Source: Thalassobius sp034670005 (lineage in GTDB: Bacteria > Pseudomonadota > Alphaproteobacteria > Rhodobacterales > Rhodobacteraceae). From it: 64,000 nt of DNA. The position numbers and the translations under genes are program-made. The stretch covers positions 558,001 through 622,000 of the forward strand of contig NZ_JAXMOH010000001.1 in the NCBI RefSeq assembly GCF_034670005.1, in the 5' to 3' direction. Every line of letters begins with the position of its first letter. Position 1 is the stretch's first letter. Shown piece by piece: positions 52,680 through 60,895 of this stretch. The notes under the pieces are model-generated. The model was not told the DNA's origin, searched no databases, and saw only the letters and a program-made list of their open reading frames with translations.

Positions 52680-53543
52680 ATGCAAGGCCCGCCGGAAGAA
52701 TTGGTTGCGCTGTTGGCGCAAAGGCACGGGGGTCCGGAAGCCGACGGCTGGACCCCACTGACCGGCGGGCAGACCAACCGGTCATGGCGTGTGCAGGTTG
52801 GTGGTGCGGCGTGGGTGGTAAAGCTTTTTAGTCAGGACGCCGACAATCCTTTGTTTCCGAATTCCGCCCGAAATGAAACGGCACTGCTGCGCCGGTTGGC
52901 TCCGATCGGGCTGGCACCGCGGTTGATCGACGCGCAGACAACGGCGTTCGGTCCCTGCCTGCTCTACACCTATCAGGAAGGTTCCCCGTGGCACGGTGAT
53001 CCGGCGCTTGCCGCACGCGCGCTGTCGCTGTTGCATCGGCAAGACCTCAATGACTTACCGGACGGATTGCGGCATCTGGAGGGCGGATCTGATCACCTGA
53101 CCGCGCAGACCGAGAGAATCGTCGACCGCTTGCCTGTTAGCGCGCAAAAGCACCTTCGCACCTTGCGGCCCGATGGATCGGTTCCTGCAACGGATCACTT
53201 GGTCTTGCTGCATGGCGATCTGGTGCCGGGCAACGTTATCGTCGACGGATCGCGGGTGACTTTGATCGATTGGCAATGCCCAGCGATCGGTGATCCGGTG
53301 GAGGATTTGGCGATTTTCCTGTCGCCTGCGATGCAACATATCTACCGCGGCAGGCCGCTTTCGGGCGCAGAAAAATCCGCGTTCATCATGGGTTACGACA
53401 ACCAAAACATATCGCAGCGTATTGAACTGATGGCACCTTGGTATCACTGGCGCATGGCCGCCTATTGCGCCTGGAAGGCCGCACAGGGTCAGCAAAAATA
53501 TGAATGTGCCGGGGCGTTGGAGATTGCCGCTCTGAGAGCTTAG
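52680..53543 (+). CDS. APH/choline-kinase-like phosphotransferase
   Basis: This 287-residue protein has the aminoglycoside-phosphotransferase/choline-kinase fold: the N-lobe lysine in AAWVVKLF, the catalytic loop LLHGDLVPGNVIVD (H-x-D-x4-N), and the metal-binding VTLIDWQCP, a common variant of the DFG motif. It ends with SLRA-like low-complexity residues and has no membrane part. It follows phnM by 74 bases and may belong to the phosphonate locus, perhaps acting on an aminoalkyl or choline-like compound, but its substrate is not evident. Confidence 0.78.
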   Translation: MQGPPEELVALLAQRHGGPEADGWTPLTGGQTNRSWRVQVGGAAWVVKLFSQDADNPLFPNSARNETALLRRLAPIGLAPRLIDAQTTAFGPCLLYTYQEGSPWHGDPALAARALSLLHRQDLNDLPDGLRHLEGGSDHLTAQTERIVDRLPVSAQKHLRTLRPDGSVPATDHLVLLHGDLVPGNVIVDGSRVTLIDWQCPAIGDPVEDLAIFLSPAMQHIYRGRPLSGAEKSAFIMGYDNQNISQRIELMAPWYHWRMAAYCAWKAAQGQQKYECAGALEIAALRA

Positions 53544-53620
53544 TCCGGAGTGTGAGCTGGGCGGGTGGAATGACGCTGCGTCGGCTGATAGACGCGCTTT
53601 ATACCGGCCAGATCGGTTTC

Positions 53621-55153
53621 TTAGCCTAACATCAGCGCCAGAACTGTCCCGGCCACACCCAGCCCCGCCCCGACCAGTCCCCAGATGGCCCGGCCAGCCC
53701 AACCATTCCCGGCAGGTTCTGCCGGATCTGTTGCCTGACGGATCAGGATCGCTTCGACAAGCCCGGGCAAGCGCGGACCGAACCGGCCCAGAACGGCGGC
53801 TGTTTTCGCCAGATCGTTCAACACGGCCTTCGGCCCGATGCTTTGCTTGATATAATCTTCGACCACCGGTTTGGCGACTTCCCAGATGTTGATCTGGGGA
53901 TGCAGCGACCGCGCCACACCTTCGACCACGACCATGGTGCGTTGCAGCAGGATCAGTTCGGTCCGGGTTTCCATGCCGAAACGTTCGGTGACCTCGAACA
54001 GGTAATTCAGCAGCCGCCCCATCGAGATATGGCTGGCATCCATGCCGAAGATCGGTTCGCCCACAGCGCGCAGGGCACGAGCGAATTCATCGACATCCTG
54101 CGACGCGGACACGTAACCGGCTTCGAAATGGACTTCGGCAACGCGCTTATAATCTCGCTTAATGAATCCGAACAGAATCTCGGCGTAAACCCGACGAGTA
54201 TATTCATCGATATAGCCCATGATGCCGAAATCATAGGCGATGATATCGCCATTCGCGGCAACCTTCAGATTGCCCTGATGCATATCAGCATGGAAAAATC
54301 CGTCGCGCAGTGCATGGTTGAGGAACAGTTGCAACACCCGTTCACCCAGCACCCGACGGTCATGGCCTGCGGCATCCAGTGCCGCATTATCGCCCAAGGG
54401 AGCGCCATCGGCCCATTCCATCGTCATAACCCGGCGCCCCGACAGTCCCCATTTTATCTGAGGCAGTTGGAATCCTTGATCATTAACCGTGTTAGCGGCG
54501 AATTCCGAGGCCGAGGCGCTTTCCAGCCTCAAATCCAGTTCACCCTTCACCACCCCTTCGAAATGTTCGATCACATCGCGCGGACGCAATCGACGCGAAG
54601 CAGGGGACAGGATTTCGATCACGTCGGCGGCAAAATAGAATGCATCGATATCCCGACGGAATGCCCGTTCAATTCCGGGGCGCAGCACCTTGACCGCCGC
54701 CAATTCGCCCGTGTCGCGCAACCGCACCCGATGCACCTGCGCAATTGACGCCGCCGCGACAGGTTCGCTGAATTCCGAAAACAGCTCATCCACAGGCAGG
54801 CCCAGTTCGGCCTCGATGCTCGCCTTGGCTTCTTCGACCGAAAACGGCGGCAACTGGTCCTGCAACACCCGCAGATGCAGCGCCATTTCTTCGCCAACCA
54901 CATCTGGCCGCGTCGAAAGGATCTGGCCGAATTTGATATAGGCCGGGCCCAGCGCGGTCAGCGCCCGCGTGGCGGGCGGCATGGACGGATCACCTTTGTA
55001 TCCCAACCACCGGAACGGCCAGCCCAGAACCCGTGCCGCAATGCGGATGCTGCGCGGCGCTTCCATACCGTCAAGAATCTCGCGCATCGCGCCGCTGCGT
55101 TCAAACGTGGCACCAGTACGAATCAGCCGCCAGATGTTGTGCGGTCCACGCAT
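53621..55153 (-). CDS. ubiB: Ubiquinone biosynthesis atypical kinase/ATPase UbiB
   Basis: This 510-residue ABC1/ADCK family protein supports ubiquinone synthesis at the membrane. The diagnostic KxGQ motif appears as YIKFGQILSTRPD, the A-rich loop as VAAASIAQVHRV, and the catalytic region as FFHADMHQGNLKV and IAYDFGIMG. The C-terminus has two hydrophobic helices (AGRAIWGLVGAGLGVAGTVLALMLG), typical of UbiB. ATG 55153 is used because MRGPHNIWRLIRT is the family start. It sits one base after the ubiE stop, forming a ubiE-ubiB operon. Confidence 0.94.
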   Translation of the reverse strand: MRGPHNIWRLIRTGATFERSGAMREILDGMEAPRSIRIAARVLGWPFRWLGYKGDPSMPPATRALTALGPAYIKFGQILSTRPDVVGEEMALHLRVLQDQLPPFSVEEAKASIEAELGLPVDELFSEFSEPVAAASIAQVHRVRLRDTGELAAVKVLRPGIERAFRRDIDAFYFAADVIEILSPASRRLRPRDVIEHFEGVVKGELDLRLESASASEFAANTVNDQGFQLPQIKWGLSGRRVMTMEWADGAPLGDNAALDAAGHDRRVLGERVLQLFLNHALRDGFFHADMHQGNLKVAANGDIIAYDFGIMGYIDEYTRRVYAEILFGFIKRDYKRVAEVHFEAGYVSASQDVDEFARALRAVGEPIFGMDASHISMGRLLNYLFEVTERFGMETRTELILLQRTMVVVEGVARSLHPQINIWEVAKPVVEDYIKQSIGPKAVLNDLAKTAAVLGRFGPRLPGLVEAILIRQATDPAEPAGNGWAGRAIWGLVGAGLGVAGTVLALMLG

Positions 55154-55154
55154 G

Positions 55155-55901
55155 TCAGATTTTCCATCCCGAATGCAGGCAGGCAATGCCCATGGTCAGA
55201 TTGCGGTATTTCGCGTTCTCGAACCCGGCCAGTTTGACCATGTTCAGGAACGTTTCCTGATCGGGAAACTTGCGGATCGATTCCACCAGATACTGATACG
55301 AATCGCGGTCATTGGCGATTGCCTGTCCCAATCTTGGGATGATGTTGAAGGAATAGAGATCATAGACCTTCTGCATCATGTCATTCGGGATCTGGCTGAA
55401 TTCCAGCACCATCAACCGCCCTCCCGGTTTCAGCACCCGGTAGGCCTCGTTCAACGCCTCCTGCGGACGGGTCACGTTCCGAATGCCGAAGCTGATCGTG
55501 TAGACGTCAAACGTGTTATCCGCGAATGGCAGCTTCATCGCGTCGCCCGTCACCCAATCAAGGCTATCGGCCAGCGCCGCCGCCTCGGCCCGCTTGCGCC
55601 CCTCGATCAGCATCGGTTCGGTCAGGTCCAGCACCGTTGCATGAGCGTACCCGGCGCGTTTGAGGTAGCGGAAGGAAATGTCGCCGGTGCCGCCAGCCAC
55701 ATCCAGCAGCTTCGTATTCGGACGCGGCGCCAGCCAATCCATCATCGCGTCTTTCCAGATGCGGTGGATGCCCATGCTCATCGCGTCGTTCATCACGTCG
55801 TATTTCGACGCGACCGACCCGAACACCCCCTGCACGCGCCCGGCCTTTTCCGACTCGGGCACGGTTTTAAATCCGAAATGGGTGGTTTTCTCGGTCATCA
55901 T
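55155..55901 (-). CDS. ubiE: Bifunctional demethylmenaquinone/2-octaprenyl-6-methoxybenzoquinol C-methyltransferase
   Basis: This 248-residue SAM-dependent methyltransferase performs the C-methylation step in ubiquinone synthesis. It has the UbiE signature YDVMNDAMSMGIHRIWKDAMMDWL, the SAM-binding LLDVAGGTGDIS, and FGIRNVTRPQEALNEAYRVLKPGGRLMVLEFS. Start is ATG 55901 or the adjacent ATG 55898. It heads the minus-strand ubiE-ubiB operon and is divergent from the small membrane-protein gene at 55982 across 80 bases. Confidence 0.95.
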   Translation of the reverse strand: MMTEKTTHFGFKTVPESEKAGRVQGVFGSVASKYDVMNDAMSMGIHRIWKDAMMDWLAPRPNTKLLDVAGGTGDISFRYLKRAGYAHATVLDLTEPMLIEGRKRAEAAALADSLDWVTGDAMKLPFADNTFDVYTISFGIRNVTRPQEALNEAYRVLKPGGRLMVLEFSQIPNDMMQKVYDLYSFNIIPRLGQAIANDRDSYQYLVESIRKFPDQETFLNMVKLAGFENAKYRNLTMGIACLHSGWKI

Positions 55902-55981
55902 GATCGCCTAGCTTTGACTTCGCCTCTTTATAGATGTCGGGGGCCGGATGACAATCCGAGCAATTTGAAGCAGGGGATGGC

Positions 55982-56602
55982 ATGGGAACCTTAAGAGTAT
56001 TCTTGTTAGCACTGGGGCTGCTCGCAGCATCCCTTGGCATGCACATTCTCGATCGAAAAGATGTAGTTCAAATTCCGGATTTTATAATCGAAACCACAGA
56101 CATTGCCGCGTTTTCTCTCACCCTTGCGTCATTCATCGGGGCACTTTTCTGGGGCATGAAAAAACTGGGTTTCGACCAGTATGCATCCAACAATCTGCAA
56201 CCCGACGAACATGGGACTCGGTACGGTCGGTTGCCCTCACGAGTTTTGTTCTCAACCAGTGGCTTCGGAGCGTTCCTTCTTTTCTGTGCAATATTTCTAT
56301 CCGAACCGCTTCCCACCAATTTCACAACTGCGGCCATATGGCTGTGTCCGGCCTTTTTCTTTATATATATCGGGTTGTATCTACAGCTTTGGTTCTATGG
56401 ATATGACGAAGACACCCTTTTTATCAGGAACTGGCGTTTCAAAGTCGATCGCCACGGATGGGACGAGTTGGACAGCACGGTGGATAAGTGGGGAAGCTAC
56501 GTGATCAAGTTTAATCAGAGCGGCAATGCCCAGATACCTGTTTCCGCCCAAGGACTGCCCGAACTCCGCGAATTCGTTGAAAAAAGGTTGAACAATGCCT
56601 GA
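55982..56602 (+). CDS. Hypothetical four-helix membrane protein
   Basis: This 206-residue protein is not recognised. It has about four hydrophobic segments: residues 4-22, about 42-60, about 90-108 and about 117-135. A cytoplasmic-looking C-terminal domain follows (YGYDEDTLFIRNWRFKVDRHGWDELDSTVDKWGSYVIKF), which has the strand pattern of a small PH-like fold. It is visibly more AT-rich than its neighbours and uses more A/T-ending codons, a sign of acquisition. Its stop overlaps mutM by 8 bases, and the mutM ribosome site lies inside its 3' end, so the two may be co-transcribed. Confidence 0.72.
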   Translation: MGTLRVFLLALGLLAASLGMHILDRKDVVQIPDFIIETTDIAAFSLTLASFIGALFWGMKKLGFDQYASNNLQPDEHGTRYGRLPSRVLFSTSGFGAFLLFCAIFLSEPLPTNFTTAAIWLCPAFFFIYIGLYLQLWFYGYDEDTLFIRNWRFKVDRHGWDELDSTVDKWGSYVIKFNQSGNAQIPVSAQGLPELREFVEKRLNNA

Positions 56603-57446
56603 ACTCCCCGAGGTCGAAACCGTCCGCCGCGGCCTTGCCCCGTCGATGGAAGGTGCCGTGATCGAAAGCGCGCAGGTGAACCGCCCCGATCTGCGCTGGG
56701 CATTTCCCGCAGGGATGGCCGAGCGGCTTAGGGGTCACCGGGTGCTGTCGCTCAGGCGGCGGTCGAAATACATCCTCGCCGATCTCGATTCGGGGGAAAC
56801 TCTGCTGATCCATCTCGGGATGAGCGGTCGGATGCTGGTGTCGGGCGATCCATTGGGCCAGTTCGTGCACGACCATCCGGCGCCGGAAAAGCATGACCAT
56901 GTGGTGTTCGGCATGGATAACGGCGCGCGCATCACCTTCAACGATCCGCGCCGCTTCGGTGCGATGGACCTGCTGGACACCGCCACGGCGGAAGATCACA
57001 AGCTGCTATCGGTGCTGGGGCCGGAACCCTTGGGCAACGCGTTTTCCGAATCCTACCTGATGGCGGCGCTGAGGGGGAAGAACACGCCGATCAAATCGGC
57101 GCTGCTGGATCAGGGAATCATCGCCGGTCTGGGAAATATCTATGTCTGCGAAACGCTTTATCGGGCGGGTATTAACCCCAAACGCAAAGCTGGGCAGATC
57201 GCTGACGCGAGGGTAGCCGCGTTGGTTCCCATCATCCGCAGCGTGCTGAGCGAAGCCATCGAAGCAGGCGGGTCCAGCCTGAAGGATTTCCGCCGTGCAG
57301 ATGGCGAATTAGGCTATTTTCAACATCGTTTCGATGTCTATGACCGCGAAGGCCAGACCTGTCATGGCGACGGCTGTAATTCGACCATTCGGCGCATCGT
57401 TCAGTCGGGTCGATCAAGTTTTTACTGCCCAACCTGTCAAAGATAG
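56595..57446 (+). CDS. mutM: Formamidopyrimidine-DNA glycosylase
   Basis: This 283-residue repair enzyme excises oxidised purines such as 8-oxoguanine. MPELPEVETVRRGL supplies the catalytic P2 and E3; the GLGNIYVCE segment and K-containing SGRML loop follow. The C-terminal zinc finger is CHGDGCNSTIRRIVQSGRSSFYCPTCQR. The start overlaps the upstream hypothetical gene by 8 bases, an arrangement unusual for this normally well-separated gene. In related genomes mutM usually lies directly beside ubiE in divergent orientation, so the intervening gene is the novelty. Confidence 0.96.
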   Translation: MPELPEVETVRRGLAPSMEGAVIESAQVNRPDLRWAFPAGMAERLRGHRVLSLRRRSKYILADLDSGETLLIHLGMSGRMLVSGDPLGQFVHDHPAPEKHDHVVFGMDNGARITFNDPRRFGAMDLLDTATAEDHKLLSVLGPEPLGNAFSESYLMAALRGKNTPIKSALLDQGIIAGLGNIYVCETLYRAGINPKRKAGQIADARVAALVPIIRSVLSEAIEAGGSSLKDFRRADGELGYFQHRFDVYDREGQTCHGDGCNSTIRRIVQSGRSSFYCPTCQR

Positions 57447-57510
57447 CTTGATCCGGAGGCCCAGATTGGCCATCAATCGGCACTGACCGGAACAATGGAA
57501 AGATGAATTC

Positions 57511-58287
57511 ATGGCCTATGAGACGATCATCGTCGAAATAGAAGACCACATCGCACTGGTAAAACTGAACCGTCCCGATGCAATGAATGCACTGAACGGC
57601 CAGTTGCTGACCGAACTGGCTGACGCAATGAAAGCTGCGCAGGCGAATGACAAGGTGCGCTGCATCGTTCTGACGGGTTCGGAAAAGGCATTTGCCGCCG
57701 GAGCGGACATCAAGATGATGAGCGAAAAAACCTACACAGAGGTTTTGACCGAAGACCTGTTCGGACCGGAAATCGATGAAATCAAACGCGTGCGCAAACC
57801 GGTTATCGCCGCAGTGGCAGGATACGCGTTGGGCGGCGGTTGCGAATTGGCAATGATGTGCGATTTCATCATTGCCGCCGACAACGCCAAATTCGGCCAG
57901 CCCGAAGTCAATCTTGGCGTCATGGCCGGCATCGGTGGAACCCAACGACTGACCCAAGCCATAGGCAAGGCAAAGGCGATGGATATGAATCTGACCGGGC
58001 GTTTCATGGATGCCGAAGAAGCCGAACGCTCGGGTCTGGTCAGCCGTATCGTGCCTGCCAAGAAGCTGATGGAAGAAGCGATGGGCGCGGCAGCCAAGAT
58101 TTCAGAGAAATCGATGATTTCTGTCATGCTGATCAAGGAAGCCGTGGATAAGAGCTTCGAAGTGCCACTCTCCGAAGGTCTGCTGATTGAACGCCGGATG
58201 TTTCATTCGTTGTTTGCAACCGAAGATCAGAAAGAAGGCATGGCCGCCTTCATCGACAAACGCACACCGCAGTTCCGCGACAAATAG
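57511..58287 (+). CDS. Enoyl-CoA hydratase
   Basis: This 258-residue crotonase-fold enzyme adds water to 2-enoyl-CoA thioesters in fatty-acid beta-oxidation. It has the oxyanion-hole region FAAGADIKMM and the catalytic signature KPVIAAVAGYALGGGCELAMMCDFIIAADNAKFGQPEVNLGVMAGIGGTQRL with two conserved glutamates. It lies between mutM and rpsT, a conserved Rhodobacterales arrangement, and is followed by a terminator. Confidence 0.93.
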   Translation: MAYETIIVEIEDHIALVKLNRPDAMNALNGQLLTELADAMKAAQANDKVRCIVLTGSEKAFAAGADIKMMSEKTYTEVLTEDLFGPEIDEIKRVRKPVIAAVAGYALGGGCELAMMCDFIIAADNAKFGQPEVNLGVMAGIGGTQRLTQAIGKAKAMDMNLTGRFMDAEEAERSGLVSRIVPAKKLMEEAMGAAAKISEKSMISVMLIKEAVDKSFEVPLSEGLLIERRMFHSLFATEDQKEGMAAFIDKRTPQFRDK

Positions 58288-58310
58288 GTGGAGCCTGACA
58301 AAGCAAATCG

Positions 58311-58337
58311 AAACGGGCGGGATTTCCTGCCCGTTTT
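58311..58337 (+). terminator. Terminator after enoyl-CoA hydratase
   Basis: AAACGGGC (58311-58318) pairs with GCCCGTTT (58329-58336), with inner GG/CC pairs and a further T. The loop includes GATTT. It ends the hydratase transcript before the rpsT promoter region. Confidence 0.75.
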
Positions 58338-58482
58338 CAGTTGCAATTCCGCGAATCTTGGCTAGAAGGGCGCGATACATGCGCGTGAAGCCCGCCTAGG
58401 CAAGAATCGTTCCCGACAGAATGTCTGTCCGGTGGGGCCAGCGTTAAACCTATGCAACCCCGAACCTAAGGGAAGATTTAAA

Positions 58483-58746
58483 ATGGCAAATTCGCCCCAG
58501 TCCAAAAAACGCGCCCGCCAGAACGAAGCACGTTTTGCAGTTAACAAAGCCCGCCGCTCGCGCATCCGCACCTATCTGCGCAAAGTCGAAGAAGCCATCG
58601 AATCCGGTGACAAAGAAGTCGCAGCAGCAGCGCTGCGCGCCGCTCAGCCCGAACTGATGCGTGGCGTCACCAAGGGCGTGTTCCACAAGAACACCGCATC
58701 GCGCAAAATGTCGCGCCTGTCAGCCCGCGTCAAAGCGCTGGGCTAA
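58483..58746 (+). CDS. rpsT: 30S ribosomal protein S20
   Basis: This 87-residue protein binds 16S rRNA early in 30S assembly. MANSPQSKKRARQNEARFAVNKARRSRIRTYLRKVEEAI and GVFHKNTASRKMSRLSARVKAL are standard for S20, very rich in K, R and A. AAGGGAAG lies seven bases before ATG 58483; a longer frame upstream is not coding. It is followed by a terminator and then the long leader of dnaA. Confidence 0.97.
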   Translation: MANSPQSKKRARQNEARFAVNKARRSRIRTYLRKVEEAIESGDKEVAAAALRAAQPELMRGVTKGVFHKNTASRKMSRLSARVKALG

Positions 58747-58794
58747 GTCTCGGAAAGAGGTTGCGGCCTCTTCAGACCTTTCAAATCTGTTTTC

Positions 58795-58821
58795 AGGGCG
58801 TCACAATTGTGGCGCCCTTTT
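58795..58821 (+). terminator. Terminator after rpsT
   Basis: AGGGCGTCACA pairs with TGTGGCGCCCT, with one G-U pair and a very small loop, followed by TTTT. It separates rpsT from the dnaA leader. Confidence 0.8.
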
Positions 58822-59338
58822 GCAATTTAGAGCTGCACTACTGACACATGTGTTGCACAATAATTCTGCCCGAGAGATTCTTTTCGGGATTCTCCGAGTC
58901 AAGCCCCGAAGATCAGTTGCTCAGGTCACAAGCGACTTGCTAGCTTCTGTCTAGCGATTCACATCGCCTTGGGGGGACAGGCTCGCCGGAACGTTTTCGC
59001 TACACAACGTATCGGCATTTTCGAAGGTCCTGTACGGAAGCATTCTTGCAGTGAATGCATGCCGCACGGGTTCTGTGGGTATTTGCCCGCGCCAGTCCAA
59101 CAAGTTTTATGCGCCTGATCGCGCAACCTTTGGAGAGGCTTCTGTTGCAGAAGCGTCACGCCAGTGTGTTGTTGATTCGGGGCAGGGTTCGGTCCGGTTC
59201 AGGACGGCACAACTGTTGCATGGCTTTGCAACGGTAAGGAATGTTTTGTGCCGCCAATACAGATAACAAATCGCGCGGCGAACGTGCAGAATGCCGCATA
59301 AAAAATGTAAAGGTCGACGACAGGCTGGAATGGGGAAC
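58822..59338 (+). promoter_or_regulatory. Long leader upstream of dnaA; possible origin region, not proven
   Basis: This stretch of about 517 bases has no convincing gene. It should contain the dnaA promoter. One 9-mer, TGTTGCACA (58851-58859), differs by a single base from the DnaA box consensus TTWTNCACA; CGATTCACA further on is weaker. The word TTGCA recurs six or more times across 58820-59230, including a TTGCA/TTGCAA pair near 59216-59231. No cluster of good DnaA boxes and no clear AT-rich unwinding tract was seen, so calling it oriC is not justified from sequence alone. Confidence 0.4.
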
Positions 59339-60730
59339 ATGACGCAAGAACAGTGGGGCAAGCTTCAACAAAATCTGCTCACCACGGTGGGCAAGAATAA
59401 CTATGCGACTTGGATCGAGCCGCTGGAATTTCTGGGGATCAACGAAGATGTTGCTATCTTTGAGGTTCCTACTTCATTTCTGGGGAACTACGTTTCGCAG
59501 AATTTCGGTGACCTGATATTACATCAAATGAGTGAATTTGCTGAACGTGTACGCCGCATCAATTTCCGCGTCGCAGCGAACTCGTCTCAGCGCCCACCCC
59601 GGAAAGCCGAGACCGCAAAATTGCTGAAAGAAGTGCAAGAAGACGCCCCCACACCCGCTGCTGCCCCGCAGACGGCGCGAGAGGACCTTGTACCCGGTGC
59701 CCCGCTTGATGCGCGCTTCACCTTTGACACTTTCGTCGTCGGCAAACCAAACGAACTGGCCCATGCTGCAGCGCGCCGCGTCGCCGAAGGGGGGCCGGTG
59801 ACCTTCAATCCGTTGTTCCTGTATGGCGGCGTCGGATTGGGGAAAACACACCTGATGCACGCAATCGCCTGGGAATTGCAGACCCAGCGCCCCGATCTAA
59901 ACGTTGTCTACCTGTCGGCGGAACAGTTCATGTACCGCTTTGTACAGGCGCTGCGCGACCGCAAGATGATGGATTTCAAGCAATTGTTCCGCTCGGTCGA
60001 CGTTCTGATGGTGGATGATGTGCAATTCATCGCTGGCAAGGACAGCACTCAGGAGGAATTCTTCCACACCTTCAACGCACTGGTAGATCAGAACAAACAG
60101 ATCATCATATCCGCCGACCGCGCACCGGGTGAAATCAAGGATTTGGAAGACCGGATCAAATCCCGGTTGCAATGTGGTTTGGTGGTCGATTTGCATCCCA
60201 CCGACTATGAATTGCGCCTGGGCATCCTGCAATCCAAGGTTGAATTGCACCGGGCGCAATATCCCGGTCTTGAACTGGCCCCGGGGGTTCTGGAATTCCT
60301 CGCACATCGGATCAGCACCAATGTCCGCGTACTGGAGGGCGCTCTGACCCGGCTGTTCGCTTTTGCGTCGCTGGTTGGTCGTCCAATCACTATGGATTTG
60401 ACACAGGATTGTCTGGCTGATGTGCTGCGTGCCAGCGAACGCAAGATCACGGTTGAGGAAATTCAGCGCAAAGTGTCGGAGCATTACAATATCCGGCTGT
60501 CCGACATGATCGGCCCGAAACGGGTGCGTTCCTATGCTCGCCCGCGTCAGGTTGCGATGTATCTGTGCAAACAACTGACCAGCCGGTCGCTGCCCGAAAT
60601 CGGGCGCCGGTTCGGCGGCCGTGACCACACCACGGTCATGCATGGGGTCAAGCGGATCGAAGAACTGCGCGTTCAGGATGGTCAGATCGCGGAGGACTTG
60701 GAAATGCTGCGCCGCGCGCTCGAAGCGTAA
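59339..60730 (+). CDS. dnaA: Chromosomal replication initiator protein DnaA
   Basis: This 463-residue AAA+ protein opens the chromosomal origin. The N-terminal domain I reads WGKLQQNLLTTVGKNNYATWIEPLEF. Walker A is GGVGLGKTHL, Walker B is VDVLMVDDVQF, and the C-terminal DNA-binding signature is RSLPEIGRRFGGRDHTTVMHGVKRI. The start at 59339 matches the usual MT-type N-terminus; ATG 59330 is also possible. It is the first gene of a dnaA-dnaN-recF block, with a perfect 10-base hairpin after it. Confidence 0.96.
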   Translation: MTQEQWGKLQQNLLTTVGKNNYATWIEPLEFLGINEDVAIFEVPTSFLGNYVSQNFGDLILHQMSEFAERVRRINFRVAANSSQRPPRKAETAKLLKEVQEDAPTPAAAPQTAREDLVPGAPLDARFTFDTFVVGKPNELAHAAARRVAEGGPVTFNPLFLYGGVGLGKTHLMHAIAWELQTQRPDLNVVYLSAEQFMYRFVQALRDRKMMDFKQLFRSVDVLMVDDVQFIAGKDSTQEEFFHTFNALVDQNKQIIISADRAPGEIKDLEDRIKSRLQCGLVVDLHPTDYELRLGILQSKVELHRAQYPGLELAPGVLEFLAHRISTNVRVLEGALTRLFAFASLVGRPITMDLTQDCLADVLRASERKITVEEIQRKVSEHYNIRLSDMIGPKRVRSYARPRQVAMYLCKQLTSRSLPEIGRRFGGRDHTTVMHGVKRIEELRVQDGQIAEDLEMLRRALEA

Positions 60731-60750
60731 CCAGAATCGCACACAACTGT

Positions 60751-60772
60751 GCCGCACCGGTCCCGGTGCGGC
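60751..60772 (+). terminator. Hairpin between dnaA and dnaN
   Basis: GCCGCACCGG (60751-60760) and CCGGTGCGGC (60763-60772) form a perfect 10-base inverted repeat with a two-base gap. No T-run follows, so it may be a rho-assisted end or an RNA stabiliser rather than an intrinsic terminator. Confidence 0.5.
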
Positions 60773-60823
60773 CGTCATCCTCTTGACGCCCTTCCCAATC
60801 CAGAAGACAAACCAATAAAAGGC

Positions 60824-60851
60824 TTGAGCCGGTTGGGGATTACGCTACCTT
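60824..60851 (+). promoter_or_regulatory. Possible dnaN promoter
   Basis: TTGAGC (60824-60829) and TACCTT (60846-60851) are spaced 16 bases and lie about 45 bases before the dnaN ATG, after the dnaA hairpin. The match is moderate, so dnaN may also be read from dnaA. Confidence 0.35.
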
Positions 60852-60895
60852 GCATCCCCCGGGCTATGGGTCTGAACAGGGATAGGAGCGAGGGA

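Noticed and set aside
54969..55994. 341-codon plus-strand frame across the ubiB-ubiE boundary
   Set aside because: It spans two well-supported minus-strand genes and has no motif.
58822..59338. Call of a chromosomal origin
   Set aside because: Just one near-consensus DnaA box and no clear AT-rich unwinding tract were found.
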